Origin: Bacillus sp. FJAT-27225
GTDB lineage: Bacteria; Bacillota; Bacilli; Bacillales; Cytobacillaceae
Direction: 5' to 3'
NCBI RefSeq assembly: GCF_001685025.1
Contig: NZ_MAYU01000021.1
Coordinates: forward strand, 620,001 to 684,000
DNA length: 64,000 nt
Notes under the pieces: model-generated
Seen by the model: the letters and a program-made list of their open reading frames with translations, nothing else
Databases searched by the model: none
Told to the model about the DNA's origin: nothing
Shown: positions 25,893-35,305 of the stretch, in pieces
Position numbering within the stretch: the stretch's first letter is position 1
How the letters are laid out: each line of letters opens with the position of its first letter
Position numbers and translations under genes: made by a program

Positions 25893-26300
25893 ATGAAGAA
25901 GACAGTTAAAGTTGTAGCCGCCATTATTGAAAATGAACAAAAGGAGATTCTTTGTGCGTTACGCTCCCCGGAAATGTCGATTCCGAATATGTGGGAGTTT
26001 CCAGGCGGGAAAGTCGAAGCCAATGAGGATTTATTCCAAGCTCTCACGAGGGAAATCAAGGAAGAACTCCATTGCGAGGTTGAGCCTACGGAACTACATA
26101 ACGATATCGTTCATGAATATGAAACGTTCATCATTAATTTGATTGCAATCAAATGCAAAATTGTTAGCGGAACACCAATCCCTACCGAGCATTCGAAATT
26201 GATCTGGCTAAAGCGTGAAAACTTAAACTCTCTTGTTTGGGCACCAGCTGACATACCGGCAGTCGAAAAGTTGATAACCGAAAAAAGTATAGTCCTTTAA
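25893..26300 (+). CDS. Nudix (MutT-like) nucleoside triphosphate pyrophosphohydrolase
   Basis: 135 residues. The Nudix box GGKVEANEDLFQALTREIKEEL fits GX5EX7REUXEEXGU (with Cys for the last Gly-type residue) near residues 37-59, and MWEFPGGK precedes it as in MutT/YtkD-like (deoxy)nucleotide-sanitising enzymes. ATG at 25893 with GGAGG 5 bp upstream; the TTG at 25881 contains the ribosome site itself and is rejected. Convergent and only 3 bp away from the helicase gene; a palindrome spans both ends. Confidence 0.88.
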   Translation: MKKTVKVVAAIIENEQKEILCALRSPEMSIPNMWEFPGGKVEANEDLFQALTREIKEELHCEVEPTELHNDIVHEYETFIINLIAIKCKIVSGTPIPTEHSKLIWLKRENLNSLVWAPADIPAVEKLITEKSIVL

Positions 26301-26315
26301 CGACTATACTTTTTT
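26281..26315. terminator. Bidirectional terminator embedded in both converging coding ends
   Basis: Perfect 14-bp inverted repeat AAAAAAGTATAGTC / GACTATACTTTTTT with a 7-nt loop. The Nudix stop (26298-26300) lies in the loop and the helicase stop (26304-26306) in the right arm, so both proteins' last codons are encoded by the terminator. Confidence 0.85.
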
Positions 26316-29114
26316 CGTAAATTCGATATAAAGATTGTAGGGGAGCTCGTTTTCAAGTTCCATTTGAACCGTAATCGGCTTGTTCCCTTCAAAACCAATC
26401 GTGTTGCCTTTTCCAATATAAATGAACGGTTCATTTTTGCCATCGATCACTTTGTATTTCCTGATAAACAAATGCAGATTAATTCCTCTGGCCTTGTTAT
26501 AGATAATATTCTGCCCGGTATTTGTATGCTGGGAAGTGGTGTGAGGCGTTTGCCACTGGAAATGCCGGGTGTCAACGATTTCATCTTTATAAGCAAGCTT
26601 TTCCTCAACGTCTGCGTCCTTATGCAAGTCAATATACAAGAAGTAGTCATTTCCGTTGGTCAGCAGGCCTGACCCTCTAAATGAACTATGGATTTTTCTA
26701 AAATTGGACAGCGAGGCTGCATCGGCCATTTTATACTGCTCATACAGCTTAAAGTGGGGAATACCGTAATACTCGTTGTTAAATTCTTTTTCGTAGCGAA
26801 AAATGCCGTACATCACAATGTCTTCGATATATTTCCGGTACTCCTTATTTCTAAGTATTTTTTCAAAAATAGCCGTCTTGGCCAAAATTCCATCCTGAAA
26901 ATGAAACAGCTTCAAATTCCGGCTCATTTCCCCACTGTCATAATAATCCTGATTTAAGGTTTCGAACGCGTGAAGGACACTATCATCGTCCACAAACTGA
27001 ATCCATTTTAAAATCTCATGTTTCGCGGCCGCTAACGAAATATAATCATGATCCAGCAGATACTTGATTACCACAAACTCATACACTCTTTTAAGCGGCA
27101 ATTTGCCTGATAGTTCCTTCATTGCCTTCTCAAACGGATCATCGCTCAATAAAGCTTTCAATCGCTCCGTCTTCTCCACTTTGGCCACAAACTGCAAATA
27201 CGTTTTCTCTTTATCGATGAACTTCACCGGGTCAGGCGCCCCGTCATACTTCAGGTAATCCAATAGAAAATATGGAATCCTCCACTGATTGAGCTTTTTG
27301 AACTCGAAGTACTCTTCCTTTAGATACTTCATCGAATTGAAGTTTTCCTGGTCGATTTGCTCAAGGATCCGATCCTGCGAAATTTTGTCCATTTGAATAT
27401 GCGTGCAGCCAGGAATATTGGCAAAGCCCGTTGCCACTGCCACCTTCAGGCTTTCTTTGTCATAATAACGGCTGCCATTCAGGGCGAGAGCAATCAGGAA
27501 TGTTTTATTATGATTTCCGATAAAATCAAGCACTGTAAGAAAGCTCTTATTTGCATGCTTCCGCAAACCGCGGCCAAGCTGCTGGATAAAAATGATTGGG
27601 GAGTTGGTCGGCCTCAACATAAGGACAGTGTTCACAGAAGGAATGTCCACTCCTTCATTAAAAATATCGACAGTGAAAATAAATTCCAGTTCGTCATGGT
27701 CATTTTCTAAACGGTTAATCGCCTGCTGGCGGACATCGGAGGAATCACCGCCATGCAGGCAAGTACTCTTATAGCCTCTCCGATTGAACTCGACAGCCAT
27801 ATACTGGGCATGCTCTATGCTCGCACAAAAACCAAGACACTTGCGCTTCTCTCCATCATGCCCGTAGAATTCCATCTTCTCTATAATAAAATCAACCCGT
27901 TCATTCACTTTAAGACGCTTTGTCACCTCGGCAATGTTATCAATGGAAACATCACTCAAATCAATTCCCTCTATATCGGTGATGCCAAAGTAGTGGAACG
28001 GAATGACCAACTCGTCATCAAGTGCCTCATGGAGGCGCACCTCAAGCGCGACATTATTATCGAAAAGGTCAAATACATTGTACCCGTCGCTTCGCTCAGG
28101 CGTAGCAGTCATTCCGAGCGTAAACTTAGGCTCAAAATAATTCAAAACGGCTTGATAGGTTGAACTCGTCGCATGGTGGGCTTCGTCGATAATAATATAA
28201 TCGAATTCATCCTTCCTGAACTCATGATAACAATTAGAGATTGTCAGGTTTGTAGTAAAAATATAATCTGCGTGTTTTTCTTTGTGATTACCTGTCAACA
28301 AGCCAAATGTGAGATTTTCATTCGGCAGCAGCTTTTCAAACGTTTCCTTCGCTTTTCTAAGAATCTCTTCCCTATGTACAACAAACAGCAGCCTCTTTGG
28401 CCGAAAGCTTTTTACATCAAACGCGGACATATACGTTTTTCCGGTTCCCGTTGCCGCAATTACCAAAGCCTTTTTTTCTCCAAAACTGCGGAGTCTGGCA
28501 AGATTATCGATTGCACGCCGCTGCATCCGGTTCGGAGTAATGTATTCCGGTTTTTCAAAAATCAATTGCTGTGAAGTTTGGACAGTTTTAAGAGACTTTA
28601 AGAATTCCTCATATTCTGCAATCAGTTTATCGTCAGCAACCTGGGACCGTTCCCATAAGGCATCATATTCTTTCAATACTTCTTTTATAAATGAAGCATC
28701 ACTTTTTGAAATGACCTCCACATTCCATTCAACATTGCTTTTCAATGCACTCTGCGTAATATTGGATGAACCGATGATGACCTTATAGGAATCCTCATAC
28801 TCAAAAATATAAGCTTTTGTATGGAAGCCAATCTCCTTATCGGTCACAAACACCTTTAACTCCACATTCGTAAACTCTCTGATTTTCTCGAGTGCTTTCG
28901 CGTCTGTAAAATTAAGATATGTAGAGGTAATAATCCTCCCCGTTACTCCTTTTTTTCCAGCCTCACCTAACGGATCAAGGAGCAGCTGAAGCCCGCTGAA
29001 ATTAATAAAGGCAACACTAAAATAGAATCTCCTGCACTCATTCATTGAATCTACCAATTCCTGAAGCAAATTCCCTTTATCTGAATTGACAATCAACCGC
29101 TTTTCACCCTGCAT
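26304..29114 (-). CDS. PLD-like nuclease / DEAD-box helicase / DUF3427 fusion protein
   Basis: 936 residues. Order: phospholipase-D-like domain at about 1-165 with FHTKAYIFE and IIGSSNITQSAL (HxK and GSxN); superfamily 2 helicase at about 205-540 with Walker A AATGTGKT, IIIDEAHH, LGMTATPERSDG and QQLGRGLRKH (motif VI); then a DUF3427 region to the C-terminus (REYRKYIEDIV, GIPHFKLYEQYKMADAA, ending PYNLYIEF). This PLDc_2-ResIII-Helicase_C-DUF3427 architecture is known but unassigned; a DNA repair or anti-mobile-element role is inferred. It is convergent with a Nudix gene and transcribed alone. Confidence 0.9.
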   Translation of the reverse strand: MQGEKRLIVNSDKGNLLQELVDSMNECRRFYFSVAFINFSGLQLLLDPLGEAGKKGVTGRIITSTYLNFTDAKALEKIREFTNVELKVFVTDKEIGFHTKAYIFEYEDSYKVIIGSSNITQSALKSNVEWNVEVISKSDASFIKEVLKEYDALWERSQVADDKLIAEYEEFLKSLKTVQTSQQLIFEKPEYITPNRMQRRAIDNLARLRSFGEKKALVIAATGTGKTYMSAFDVKSFRPKRLLFVVHREEILRKAKETFEKLLPNENLTFGLLTGNHKEKHADYIFTTNLTISNCYHEFRKDEFDYIIIDEAHHATSSTYQAVLNYFEPKFTLGMTATPERSDGYNVFDLFDNNVALEVRLHEALDDELVIPFHYFGITDIEGIDLSDVSIDNIAEVTKRLKVNERVDFIIEKMEFYGHDGEKRKCLGFCASIEHAQYMAVEFNRRGYKSTCLHGGDSSDVRQQAINRLENDHDELEFIFTVDIFNEGVDIPSVNTVLMLRPTNSPIIFIQQLGRGLRKHANKSFLTVLDFIGNHNKTFLIALALNGSRYYDKESLKVAVATGFANIPGCTHIQMDKISQDRILEQIDQENFNSMKYLKEEYFEFKKLNQWRIPYFLLDYLKYDGAPDPVKFIDKEKTYLQFVAKVEKTERLKALLSDDPFEKAMKELSGKLPLKRVYEFVVIKYLLDHDYISLAAAKHEILKWIQFVDDDSVLHAFETLNQDYYDSGEMSRNLKLFHFQDGILAKTAIFEKILRNKEYRKYIEDIVMYGIFRYEKEFNNEYYGIPHFKLYEQYKMADAASLSNFRKIHSSFRGSGLLTNGNDYFLYIDLHKDADVEEKLAYKDEIVDTRHFQWQTPHTTSQHTNTGQNIIYNKARGINLHLFIRKYKVIDGKNEPFIYIGKGNTIGFEGNKPITVQMELENELPYNLYIEFTKKV

Positions 29115-29327
29115 AATTCTACTCCTGTCGACAAATTCATTGTTGCTAAAATTTTACTATATTGGCAGGAAAGAAGAAAGATCTTAGTATCTTCCGGGCT
29201 GACAACCGGTATTCTCTCCTTTCCATTGATCCTTCAATTGTAAAAATTTCTGGGCAGTCTGCTAAGAAATTGAACTATACTTCTCCTAAAACATTTGATA
29301 GGTTTGTAGTATCGAGGTGGAAATAAA

Positions 29328-30122
29328 ATGTCTCTTACAACAGGATTACTATTGCTGGCGGTAGGTATGCTTGCAGGAGGATACGGCACCATAGTCGGTG
29401 CCGGTGGCGGATTCATCTTCGTTCCAGCACTTCTCTTGATTTTCGACATGGACCCTGTCATTGCAGCAGGCTCAGGGATTGTCATTGTCTTAATCAATTC
29501 GTTATCAGGTGTACTAGGGTACGCTAAACAAAATAGGATTGATTACCGTACGGGTATTATATTGAGTTTGGGTGCCTTCCCTGGTTCCTTGTTGGGTGTA
29601 AGGCTGCTTCAAATCTATTCATCGAACTATTTTTACATCGTGTTTGCCACCCTTCTCACTGCACTGGGAGTTTTCCTATTTGCTAAAAACTCGCCTTTTG
29701 CTAGTTTTAAAAAGAGAAAGGTGCCAATTGGCGAGGAAAAGGGAAATCGCCTGGCCCAGAAAATGGACCTCCCTGTCAAATGGCTTGTGCCAATTGGTTT
29801 CTTTATGGGAATTCTGTCTAGTTATCTTGGTATCGGAGGCGGCTGGCTGCTTGTTCCGATCTTGATTTATGTCTTTAAGGTATCCACTCATTATGCAACG
29901 GCGACCTCCCTTTTTTCACTCACACTTTATTCAACGGTTGGCGCCATCTCGCAAATAGTCTATAGCAGTATCGATTGGTCAATTGTTTTTTGGGGCGGCA
30001 TAGGTGTAATTATCGGATCACAAATCGGAGTTTTCCTTTCACAAAAAATTCCGGGCAAGGTGATTATACAATTGCTATCCGTTCTTCTAGTCGGAATTGG
30101 ATTTCAGATGTTTTTTTACTAA
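29328..30122 (+). CDS. TauE/SafE-family sulfite/organosulfur exporter-like membrane protein
   Basis: 264 residues, about eight helices in two related halves. Each half has the family glycine signature: GTIVGAGGGFIFVPALLLIF near residue 20 and SSYLGIGGGWLLVPILIYVF near residue 165, each followed by an A-x-x-S/T-x-x helix. Family members export sulfite, sulfoacetate or other anions; the substrate here is unknown. Ribosome site GAGGTGG. Stands alone. Confidence 0.88.
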   Translation: MSLTTGLLLLAVGMLAGGYGTIVGAGGGFIFVPALLLIFDMDPVIAAGSGIVIVLINSLSGVLGYAKQNRIDYRTGIILSLGAFPGSLLGVRLLQIYSSNYFYIVFATLLTALGVFLFAKNSPFASFKKRKVPIGEEKGNRLAQKMDLPVKWLVPIGFFMGILSSYLGIGGGWLLVPILIYVFKVSTHYATATSLFSLTLYSTVGAISQIVYSSIDWSIVFWGGIGVIIGSQIGVFLSQKIPGKVIIQLLSVLLVGIGFQMFFY

Positions 30123-30261
30123 AATGTCTCCTGCCCACCAAGCCGGTTTACTTCAACGACTAAGCATACGTAGGTGTTGCGAATTTTCATGTTTTCCTTA
30201 CTTGTCCTTTATGGCTTTCGTAGTTTTCTTTTAGGAAGTATCCTTATAAAGGAAGGTGTTT

Positions 30262-31065
30262 GTGTTGTCTGCTGGTTTTTTTATAGATCCTTTCACAGGG
30301 CTACAAACAATGGGAGCGAAAAATCTGTCAGGGCTTACAAAAAGTCAGGCTGGCACTGTGAAGGTGATGTCCTATAACATTCATCATGGTGAAGGCTATG
30401 ACGGAGTTTTGGATTTGGAACGAATTGCAAAAATCATTGAGGTTGAAGAGGCCGAGTTGATCGGACTTCAGGAGGTAGACAACCATTGGTCGGAGCGAAG
30501 CAATTTTGAAGACCAGGCAAAGTGGCTGGCAGAACGGCTTGGAATGTATTATGTGTATGCAGCTAACCTGGACCTAGAGCCGGCAACTGATGGGGAGCCA
30601 CGCCGCCAATATGGAACAGCGATTTTAAGCAGCTATCCCATTTTGAAGTTTGAAAATCATCCTCTTACCAAAATCGGAAATACAGAACAACGAAGCCTCC
30701 TGGAAGCGACCATTCATGTAAAAGGCAGTCTGATTCGTTTTTATAATACGCATTTGGCTTTAACCGCCGCAGAACGCGAACGACAGATTAAGGAAATCGT
30801 TTCAATAACTGAAGTATCCGAAGGCCCGAGGGTCATTGTCGGTGATTTCAACACGGTTCCCGAGAGCAGTGAAATGCAGCACATGTATATCGATTATTTT
30901 GACGTTTTTAAGGACAATCCGGAGCCAACATTTTCCGCTAGCAAACCGACGCAACGAATCGATTATATCTTTACTTCAACGTATGTGAAGACCATAGAAG
31001 CAGAAGTCATAAAAACAGACGCCTCTGACCACCTGCCAATAACGGCGGAAATCGAAATAGAGTAA
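30262..31065 (+). CDS. Endonuclease/exonuclease/phosphatase-family hydrolase
   Basis: About 267 residues of the Mg-dependent EEP fold (DNase I / sphingomyelinase / inositol phosphatase). Signatures: VMSYNIHHGEG (Asn metal ligand), LIGLQEVD (Glu ligand), YGTAILSSYPI, YNTHLAL (catalytic His), IVGDFNTVPES (Asp/Asn) and SDHLPITAEIEI (Asp-His). The start is uncertain: GTG at 30256, GTG at 30262 or TTG at 30265 all follow AAGGAAGG. No clear signal peptide in frame. Substrate (DNA or phosphoester) unknown. Confidence 0.8.
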   Translation: MLSAGFFIDPFTGLQTMGAKNLSGLTKSQAGTVKVMSYNIHHGEGYDGVLDLERIAKIIEVEEAELIGLQEVDNHWSERSNFEDQAKWLAERLGMYYVYAANLDLEPATDGEPRRQYGTAILSSYPILKFENHPLTKIGNTEQRSLLEATIHVKGSLIRFYNTHLALTAAERERQIKEIVSITEVSEGPRVIVGDFNTVPESSEMQHMYIDYFDVFKDNPEPTFSASKPTQRIDYIFTSTYVKTIEAEVIKTDASDHLPITAEIEIE

Positions 31066-31107
31066 AGTGGCTTTAAAAAATGATAGGAATTAAATATGGA
31101 TTACACT

Positions 31108-31135
31108 AACCCCGTCCCAAAAAGGAACGGGGTTA
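31108..31135 (+). terminator. Terminator-like hairpin after the EEP gene
   Basis: TAACCCCGT / ACGGGGTTA stem (9 bp) with flanking CC/GG; the tail is only weakly T-rich. Confidence 0.6.
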
Positions 31136-31218
31136 ATCGTGTTGGGATATTGGAAGGTCCTTCATTCATACTTTAGGAGCTAACGTTAAATGGCAGTGCA
31201 ACCTCCATTAGTTCGATT

Positions 31219-31323
31219 TGTCCTGAATCTTGGAAAATCTGTCCTGAAGAGCTTAAAATTTGTCCTAAATAATGCGGGAAATGTCCTATAAACTTGGGAA
31301 ATTGTCCTGATTGATCCAAAACA
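31219..31323. repeat. Tandem repeat, exact 21-bp period, five copies
   Basis: TGTCCT starts at 31219, 31240, 31261, 31282 and 31303, exactly 21 bp apart. The unit is about TGTCCTgAAtncTTGGgAAAat, with the TGTCCT and AAA segments most constant and the rest drifting. Confidence 0.85.
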
Positions 31324-31370
31324 TATTCAAACCGACCCCGCTCCCATACCTATAATCAATTCAACACAAA

Positions 31371-31411
31371 GGGACGATCCTCCATTCCATTCAAAAGTGG
31401 AGAACCGTCCC
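31371..31411. repeat. Dispersed GGGACGGTTC palindrome, copy 5
   Basis: GGGACGATCCTCCA / TGGAGAACCGTCCC, 14-bp arms with two mismatches. It may terminate the rbs operon, whose last stop is at 31504. Confidence 0.8.
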
Positions 31412-31503
31412 GATTTATCTCTATTTCATTCAGCAATAGCGAACTATCCTTGTTTCCATTGCCTAGGCTATTCGGCAAACGGCGTACCGTCCGTCCCTCT
31501 ATA

Positions 31504-32421
31504 CTATTCCTTCACGACGAGCTTAAGCGGTGCCGGGATGTTTTCTTCAATTTTCTTCCCTTGAACGACGTCGATGCCGGCTTCGACTGCAAGTTTACCC
31601 ATTAACTCTGGCTGCTGGGCAACAGTGGCTTCCATATTGCCTGCCTTGATTGCATTGAGTGCATCGTCGTTGCCGTCAAAGCCGAGGACCATAATGTCTT
31701 TACCTGAGCTGTTTATCGCTTCAATCGCACCCAATGCCATTTCATCATTATGGGCGAATACCGCCTGGATATCAGGGTTTGCCTGAAGCAAGTTCTCCAT
31801 GACAGTTAACCCTTTGGTGCGGTCGAAATCAGCTGATTGTTTTGCGACGACATCGAGTTTTTCATCAGCGATATTATGGAACCCTTTCCCTCTTTCACGG
31901 GTTGCGGATGCGCCAGGGACACCTTCGAGCTCAGCAACCTTGGCATTTTCGCCGAGTTTCTCGACAATGTATTCGGCTGCCATTTCGCCGCCCTTAATAT
32001 TGTCCGATGCAACTAGCGTTTCGACCTTCCCCTTTTCAGCGGAGCGGTCCAGCGTTACAACCGGGATTCCGATAGCATTTGCTGATTCAACAGCTGTGGA
32101 AATTGCTGCGGAATCGGTTGGGTTGATTAACAGAAGATCGACCCCCTGCTGGATTAGATCTTCTACATCGTTGATTTGTTTTGCGGAGTCATTTTGGGCA
32201 TCGACCACCCTCACTTCTACTCCAAGTTCCTTTGCCTCTTTTTCTACTCCATCTTTTAAGGAAACAAAAAACGGGTTATTCAAAGTGGATACGGAAAGAC
32301 CAATTTTTATATCTTTTACATCATCCTTTTTTGCAGGCTTCGCCCATTCAGGCGGCTGCATCGAACATGCGCCCAATAACAAAAGTGATAGTGATAGGAT
32401 AAGCAAAGCTAATTTTTTCAT
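31504..32421 (-). CDS. rbsB: Ribose ABC transporter substrate-binding lipoprotein RbsB
   Basis: 305 residues. Lipoprotein signal with lipobox LLGAC (Cys19). The mature part is a type I sugar-binding protein: IGLSVSTLNNPFFVSLKDG, VDLLLINPTDS, IPVVTLDRSAEKG, ELEGVPGASATRERGKGF, VFAHNDEMALGAIEA and VLGFDGNDDALNAI are typical of RbsB, with the ribose-contacting Asn, Phe, Asp, Arg and Asn positions present. Last gene of rbsRKDACB, 21 bp after rbsC. Confidence 0.95.
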   Translation of the reverse strand: MKKLALLILSLSLLLLGACSMQPPEWAKPAKKDDVKDIKIGLSVSTLNNPFFVSLKDGVEKEAKELGVEVRVVDAQNDSAKQINDVEDLIQQGVDLLLINPTDSAAISTAVESANAIGIPVVTLDRSAEKGKVETLVASDNIKGGEMAAEYIVEKLGENAKVAELEGVPGASATRERGKGFHNIADEKLDVVAKQSADFDRTKGLTVMENLLQANPDIQAVFAHNDEMALGAIEAINSSGKDIMVLGFDGNDDALNAIKAGNMEATVAQQPELMGKLAVEAGIDVVQGKKIEENIPAPLKLVVKE

Positions 32422-32442
32422 GAACAGTTCCCCTCCCTATGC

Positions 32443-33408
32443 TTATTTCTTCCGGTCTAGTAACACGGCAATGGCAATGACAATCCCTTTTACGACCATT
32501 TGATAGAATGAGGAAACGCCGAGAAGGTTCAAGCCATTATTTAACGTTCCGATGATTAACGCACCAATCAGTGTTCCAACAATCCGTCCCTTCCCGCCGG
32601 AAAGGCTTGTCCCGCCCAACACAACCGCGGCAATCGCATCCAGTTCATAGGATGTACCGGCTGTTGGCTGCGCTGAATTCAACCGGGATGTCAAGATTGC
32701 CCCTGCCAAAGCAGCCATTAAGCCAGACAGAGCGTAAACCATTACTTTAACATTCGGAACCTTAATCCCCGAAATGAGTGCTGCTTTTTCATTCCCGCCA
32801 ATCGCATACGTTTTTCGGCCAAACGGTGTTTTGTGAAGAAGGATATATAATAGAACAAACGTAACAATCATCGTAATTGCAGGGACAGGAATTCCAAGGA
32901 AATAGCCCCGACCAAATAGTTGGAATAAGTAGTTATCCCCGAGCCCGGTAATCGGATTCCCATCCGTATAAACAAGGGTCAAACCTCTAAAAATCGTCAT
33001 GGTTGCCAGAGTGGCGATAAATGGAGCCATTTTCCCTTTTGTGATCAAGAGGCCATTAACAGTTCCCATAACCGCGCCGAGAACACAGCCGATGACGATT
33101 GCAAAAATCGGGTCCACACCGGAAACGATCATCCCAGCAGTCAATGCACTGGATAAAGCCAGAATCGCACCAACAGATAAATCAATTCCGCCTGTTAAAA
33201 TAACAAACGTCATCCCAAACGCAATGAGCGCGTTGATGGCTACCTGGCGCAGCAAGTTTAATATATTCAAAGGTTCAAGAAAACTAGGATTGAGTACAGA
33301 AACGATCGCAACCAGAATGATAAATCCTAGCAGCGGCCCAAGTTTTTGGGTTACATTATTCACATAATTCCCTTTTGCAGTTTTTACAGGTAAATTGGTT
33401 GCATTCAT
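32443..33408 (-). CDS. rbsC: Ribose ABC transporter permease RbsC
   Basis: 321 residues, eight to ten membrane helices. Conserved blocks AFGMTFVILTGGIDLSVGAILALSS, GTVNGLLITKGKMAPFIATL, NEKAALISGI and LGGTSLSGGKGRIVGTLIGA are diagnostic of RbsC/CUT2 permeases. The start codon is one base after the rbsA stop (TAAGATG), so it is translationally coupled. Confidence 0.95.
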   Translation of the reverse strand: MNATNLPVKTAKGNYVNNVTQKLGPLLGFIILVAIVSVLNPSFLEPLNILNLLRQVAINALIAFGMTFVILTGGIDLSVGAILALSSALTAGMIVSGVDPIFAIVIGCVLGAVMGTVNGLLITKGKMAPFIATLATMTIFRGLTLVYTDGNPITGLGDNYLFQLFGRGYFLGIPVPAITMIVTFVLLYILLHKTPFGRKTYAIGGNEKAALISGIKVPNVKVMVYALSGLMAALAGAILTSRLNSAQPTAGTSYELDAIAAVVLGGTSLSGGKGRIVGTLIGALIIGTLNNGLNLLGVSSFYQMVVKGIVIAIAVLLDRKK

Positions 33409-33409
33409 C

Positions 33410-34891
33410 TTACTGACCTCCTGTTGCCATTGTCATAATTTTTTCCTGGGTCGCTTGATCACGTTCTACTTCTCCGCTAATTTTGCCTTCATGAACGACA
33501 AGAATCCGGTCGCTCATCCCAAGCACTTCAGGCAGTTCCGAGGAAACCATGATGATTGCCACGCCCCGGTCCGTCAATTCATTCATAAGCTGGTAAATTT
33601 CCCGTTTAGCGCCGACATCTACTCCTCTAGTCGGTTCGTCGAGAATCAGCACTTTCGGGCCAATTCCAATCCATTTGGCGATGACCACTTTTTGCTGGTT
33701 TCCACCTGATAGATCCCTGACCGCAACTGACCGGGATTCTGTTTTAACGGTCAGGCGTTTAATCAGCATATCAACAAAGTCATTCTCGCTTCCTTCATTG
33801 ATGAGGCCTTTTGGAGCAAAACTATATAGAGAAGGCAGCACAATATTGTCTTTAATGGAAAAATTGAGAATCAACCCTTCATCTTTTCGGTCTTCTGTAA
33901 TAAAACCGATTCCAGCTTTGACTGCCTGGTCAGCTGATTTAATGACTGCTTTCTTTCCATTCAGCAAAATCTCCCCACTGTCAAAGCGATCAAGACCAAA
34001 AATGGCACGCATAATTTCCGTCCTGCCGGCACCCATCAGTCCTGAGACGCCAACAATTTCCCCGGAGCGGACTGAGAAACTCACATCTTCGAAGACGCCG
34101 CGTCTAGTCAATCCTTTCACTTCCAGGACAACTTCGCCTGGTTTGGATGTCCGTTTTGGAAATCGGTCTGTTAATTCCCGGCCAACCATTTTCCTTACAA
34201 CTTCATCGAAATTCGTCCCGGATACTGCTTTCGTATCGACTGTCTTTCCATCCCGCATGACTGTAATCCGGTCACAGATGGCAAAAATCTCTTCCATTCG
34301 GTGTGAAATATATACAATCGAAACGCCATCCTTTTTGAGAGAAGAGATGATATCGAACAGTTTGCTGATTTCCCTTTCTGTCAAGGCGGCAGTCGGCTCG
34401 TCCATAATGATCACCTTCGCATCGGTCATCAGCGCCTTGGCGATTTCAATCATCTGCTGCTCTCCAACCGAGCAGAGGCCGGCTTCTTTTTCCATAGGAA
34501 TGGTCACATTCAGCCGTTCAAACTGTTTCCTTGCGAGAGTTTTCATTTCTTTTGTATTAAGAAGCCCAAGCGGGGTCCTCAATTCTTTTCCGATAAACAG
34601 GTTCTCCAACACCGTCATATCCGGCCAAATATTTAGTTCCTGGTGGATAAAGGTAATCCCGTTTTGCTCAGCTTCTTTTGGATTATTAAAATAGGTCTCT
34701 TTTCCATCAATAAGGATTGTGCCGGAATCACGAGAATGAAGCCCTGTCAAAACGTTCATCATCGTTGATTTCCCGGCGCCGTTTTCACCCATTAACGCGT
34801 GTACTTCTCCATCGAGCAGTTCAAAATCCACACCCGTCAAAACCTGATTAGCTCCAAAGGCTTTATGAATGTTCTGCATTGAAACTCGCAT
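33410..34891 (-). CDS. rbsA: Ribose ABC transporter ATPase RbsA (two ATPase domains)
   Basis: 493 residues with two fused nucleotide-binding domains, as in all CUT2 importers. N-terminal domain: Walker A GENGAGKST, signature SVGEQQM, Walker B VIIMDEP. C-terminal domain: degenerate Walker A GLMGAGRTE, signature LSGGNQQKV and LILDEPTRGVDVGA. The degenerate second Walker A is normal for RbsA and not a lesion. Coupled to rbsC. Confidence 0.96.
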   Translation of the reverse strand: MRVSMQNIHKAFGANQVLTGVDFELLDGEVHALMGENGAGKSTMMNVLTGLHSRDSGTILIDGKETYFNNPKEAEQNGITFIHQELNIWPDMTVLENLFIGKELRTPLGLLNTKEMKTLARKQFERLNVTIPMEKEAGLCSVGEQQMIEIAKALMTDAKVIIMDEPTAALTEREISKLFDIISSLKKDGVSIVYISHRMEEIFAICDRITVMRDGKTVDTKAVSGTNFDEVVRKMVGRELTDRFPKRTSKPGEVVLEVKGLTRRGVFEDVSFSVRSGEIVGVSGLMGAGRTEIMRAIFGLDRFDSGEILLNGKKAVIKSADQAVKAGIGFITEDRKDEGLILNFSIKDNIVLPSLYSFAPKGLINEGSENDFVDMLIKRLTVKTESRSVAVRDLSGGNQQKVVIAKWIGIGPKVLILDEPTRGVDVGAKREIYQLMNELTDRGVAIIMVSSELPEVLGMSDRILVVHEGKISGEVERDQATQEKIMTMATGGQ

Positions 34892-34908
34892 GTTCTACAC
34901 CCCTTTTA

Positions 34909-35304
34909 TTAAAAAAACACACCTGATTGTAAAATACAGTTTGCATAAGGTGTAATTTCACCTGTGCGAATGACAGCCTTAGCATTTTTCGTTAACTGCT
35001 TAAAATCCTCGTGTGTAACCCGTTCCACATCAATGTCAGCAAATTTTCCGGTAAGATAGTCATTTACTTGGGGATTATGCGCCTCGATTTCCGACGCAAT
35101 TACACACTTTTCAATTACCATATCATCCGAGACTGCATCGACCACTTCCTGAAAAGAAGGCTGTCCCGGAAGGAGAGCCAAATCAATTTTGGCTACTCCC
35201 TCCGGAATCGGCAATCCGGCATCGGCAATCACAATGAAATCAGTATGGCCAAGATCCGTTAGCACTTTCGCAATATGGCTGTTCAATATCCCATGCCGTT
35301 TCAT
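34909..35304 (-). CDS. rbsD: D-ribose pyranase RbsD
   Basis: 131 residues, full length. It interconverts pyranose and furanose forms of ribose before phosphorylation. Conserved [22 protein letters not shown] with catalytic His, [20 protein letters not shown] and the C-terminal [13 protein letters not shown] block. Starts one base after the rbsK stop. Confidence 0.95.
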   Translation of the reverse strand: MKRHGILNSHIAKVLTDLGHTDFIVIADAGLPIPEGVAKIDLALLPGQPSFQEVVDAVSDDMVIEKCVIASEIEAHNPQVNDYLTGKFADIDVERVTHEDFKQLTKNAKAVIRTGEITPYANCILQSGVFF

Positions 35305-35305
35305 G

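Larger units (their letters stand above)
31066..31503. other. Convergent intergenic repeat island
   Basis: About 440 bp between the converging EEP gene and rbsB. It contains a terminator, a five-copy 21-bp tandem repeat and one dispersed palindrome, listed separately. No gene is present. Confidence 0.7.

Noticed and set aside
31219-31323. CRISPR array
   Set aside because: Units are 21 bp with no separate repeat and spacer, the sequence drifts throughout, and no cas gene is present.
31799-32503. 234-codon open frame on the + strand
   Set aside because: Antisense shadow of rbsB, serine-rich and without a ribosome site.
33675-34694. 339-codon open frame on the + strand
   Set aside because: It is antisense to rbsA, whose Walker and signature motifs are intact; the + frame has no domain and serine/isoleucine-rich shadow composition.
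33410-34891. Loss of the second Walker A motif in RbsA
   Set aside because: GLMGAGRTE is the normal degenerate form in the second half of RbsA-type ATPases.
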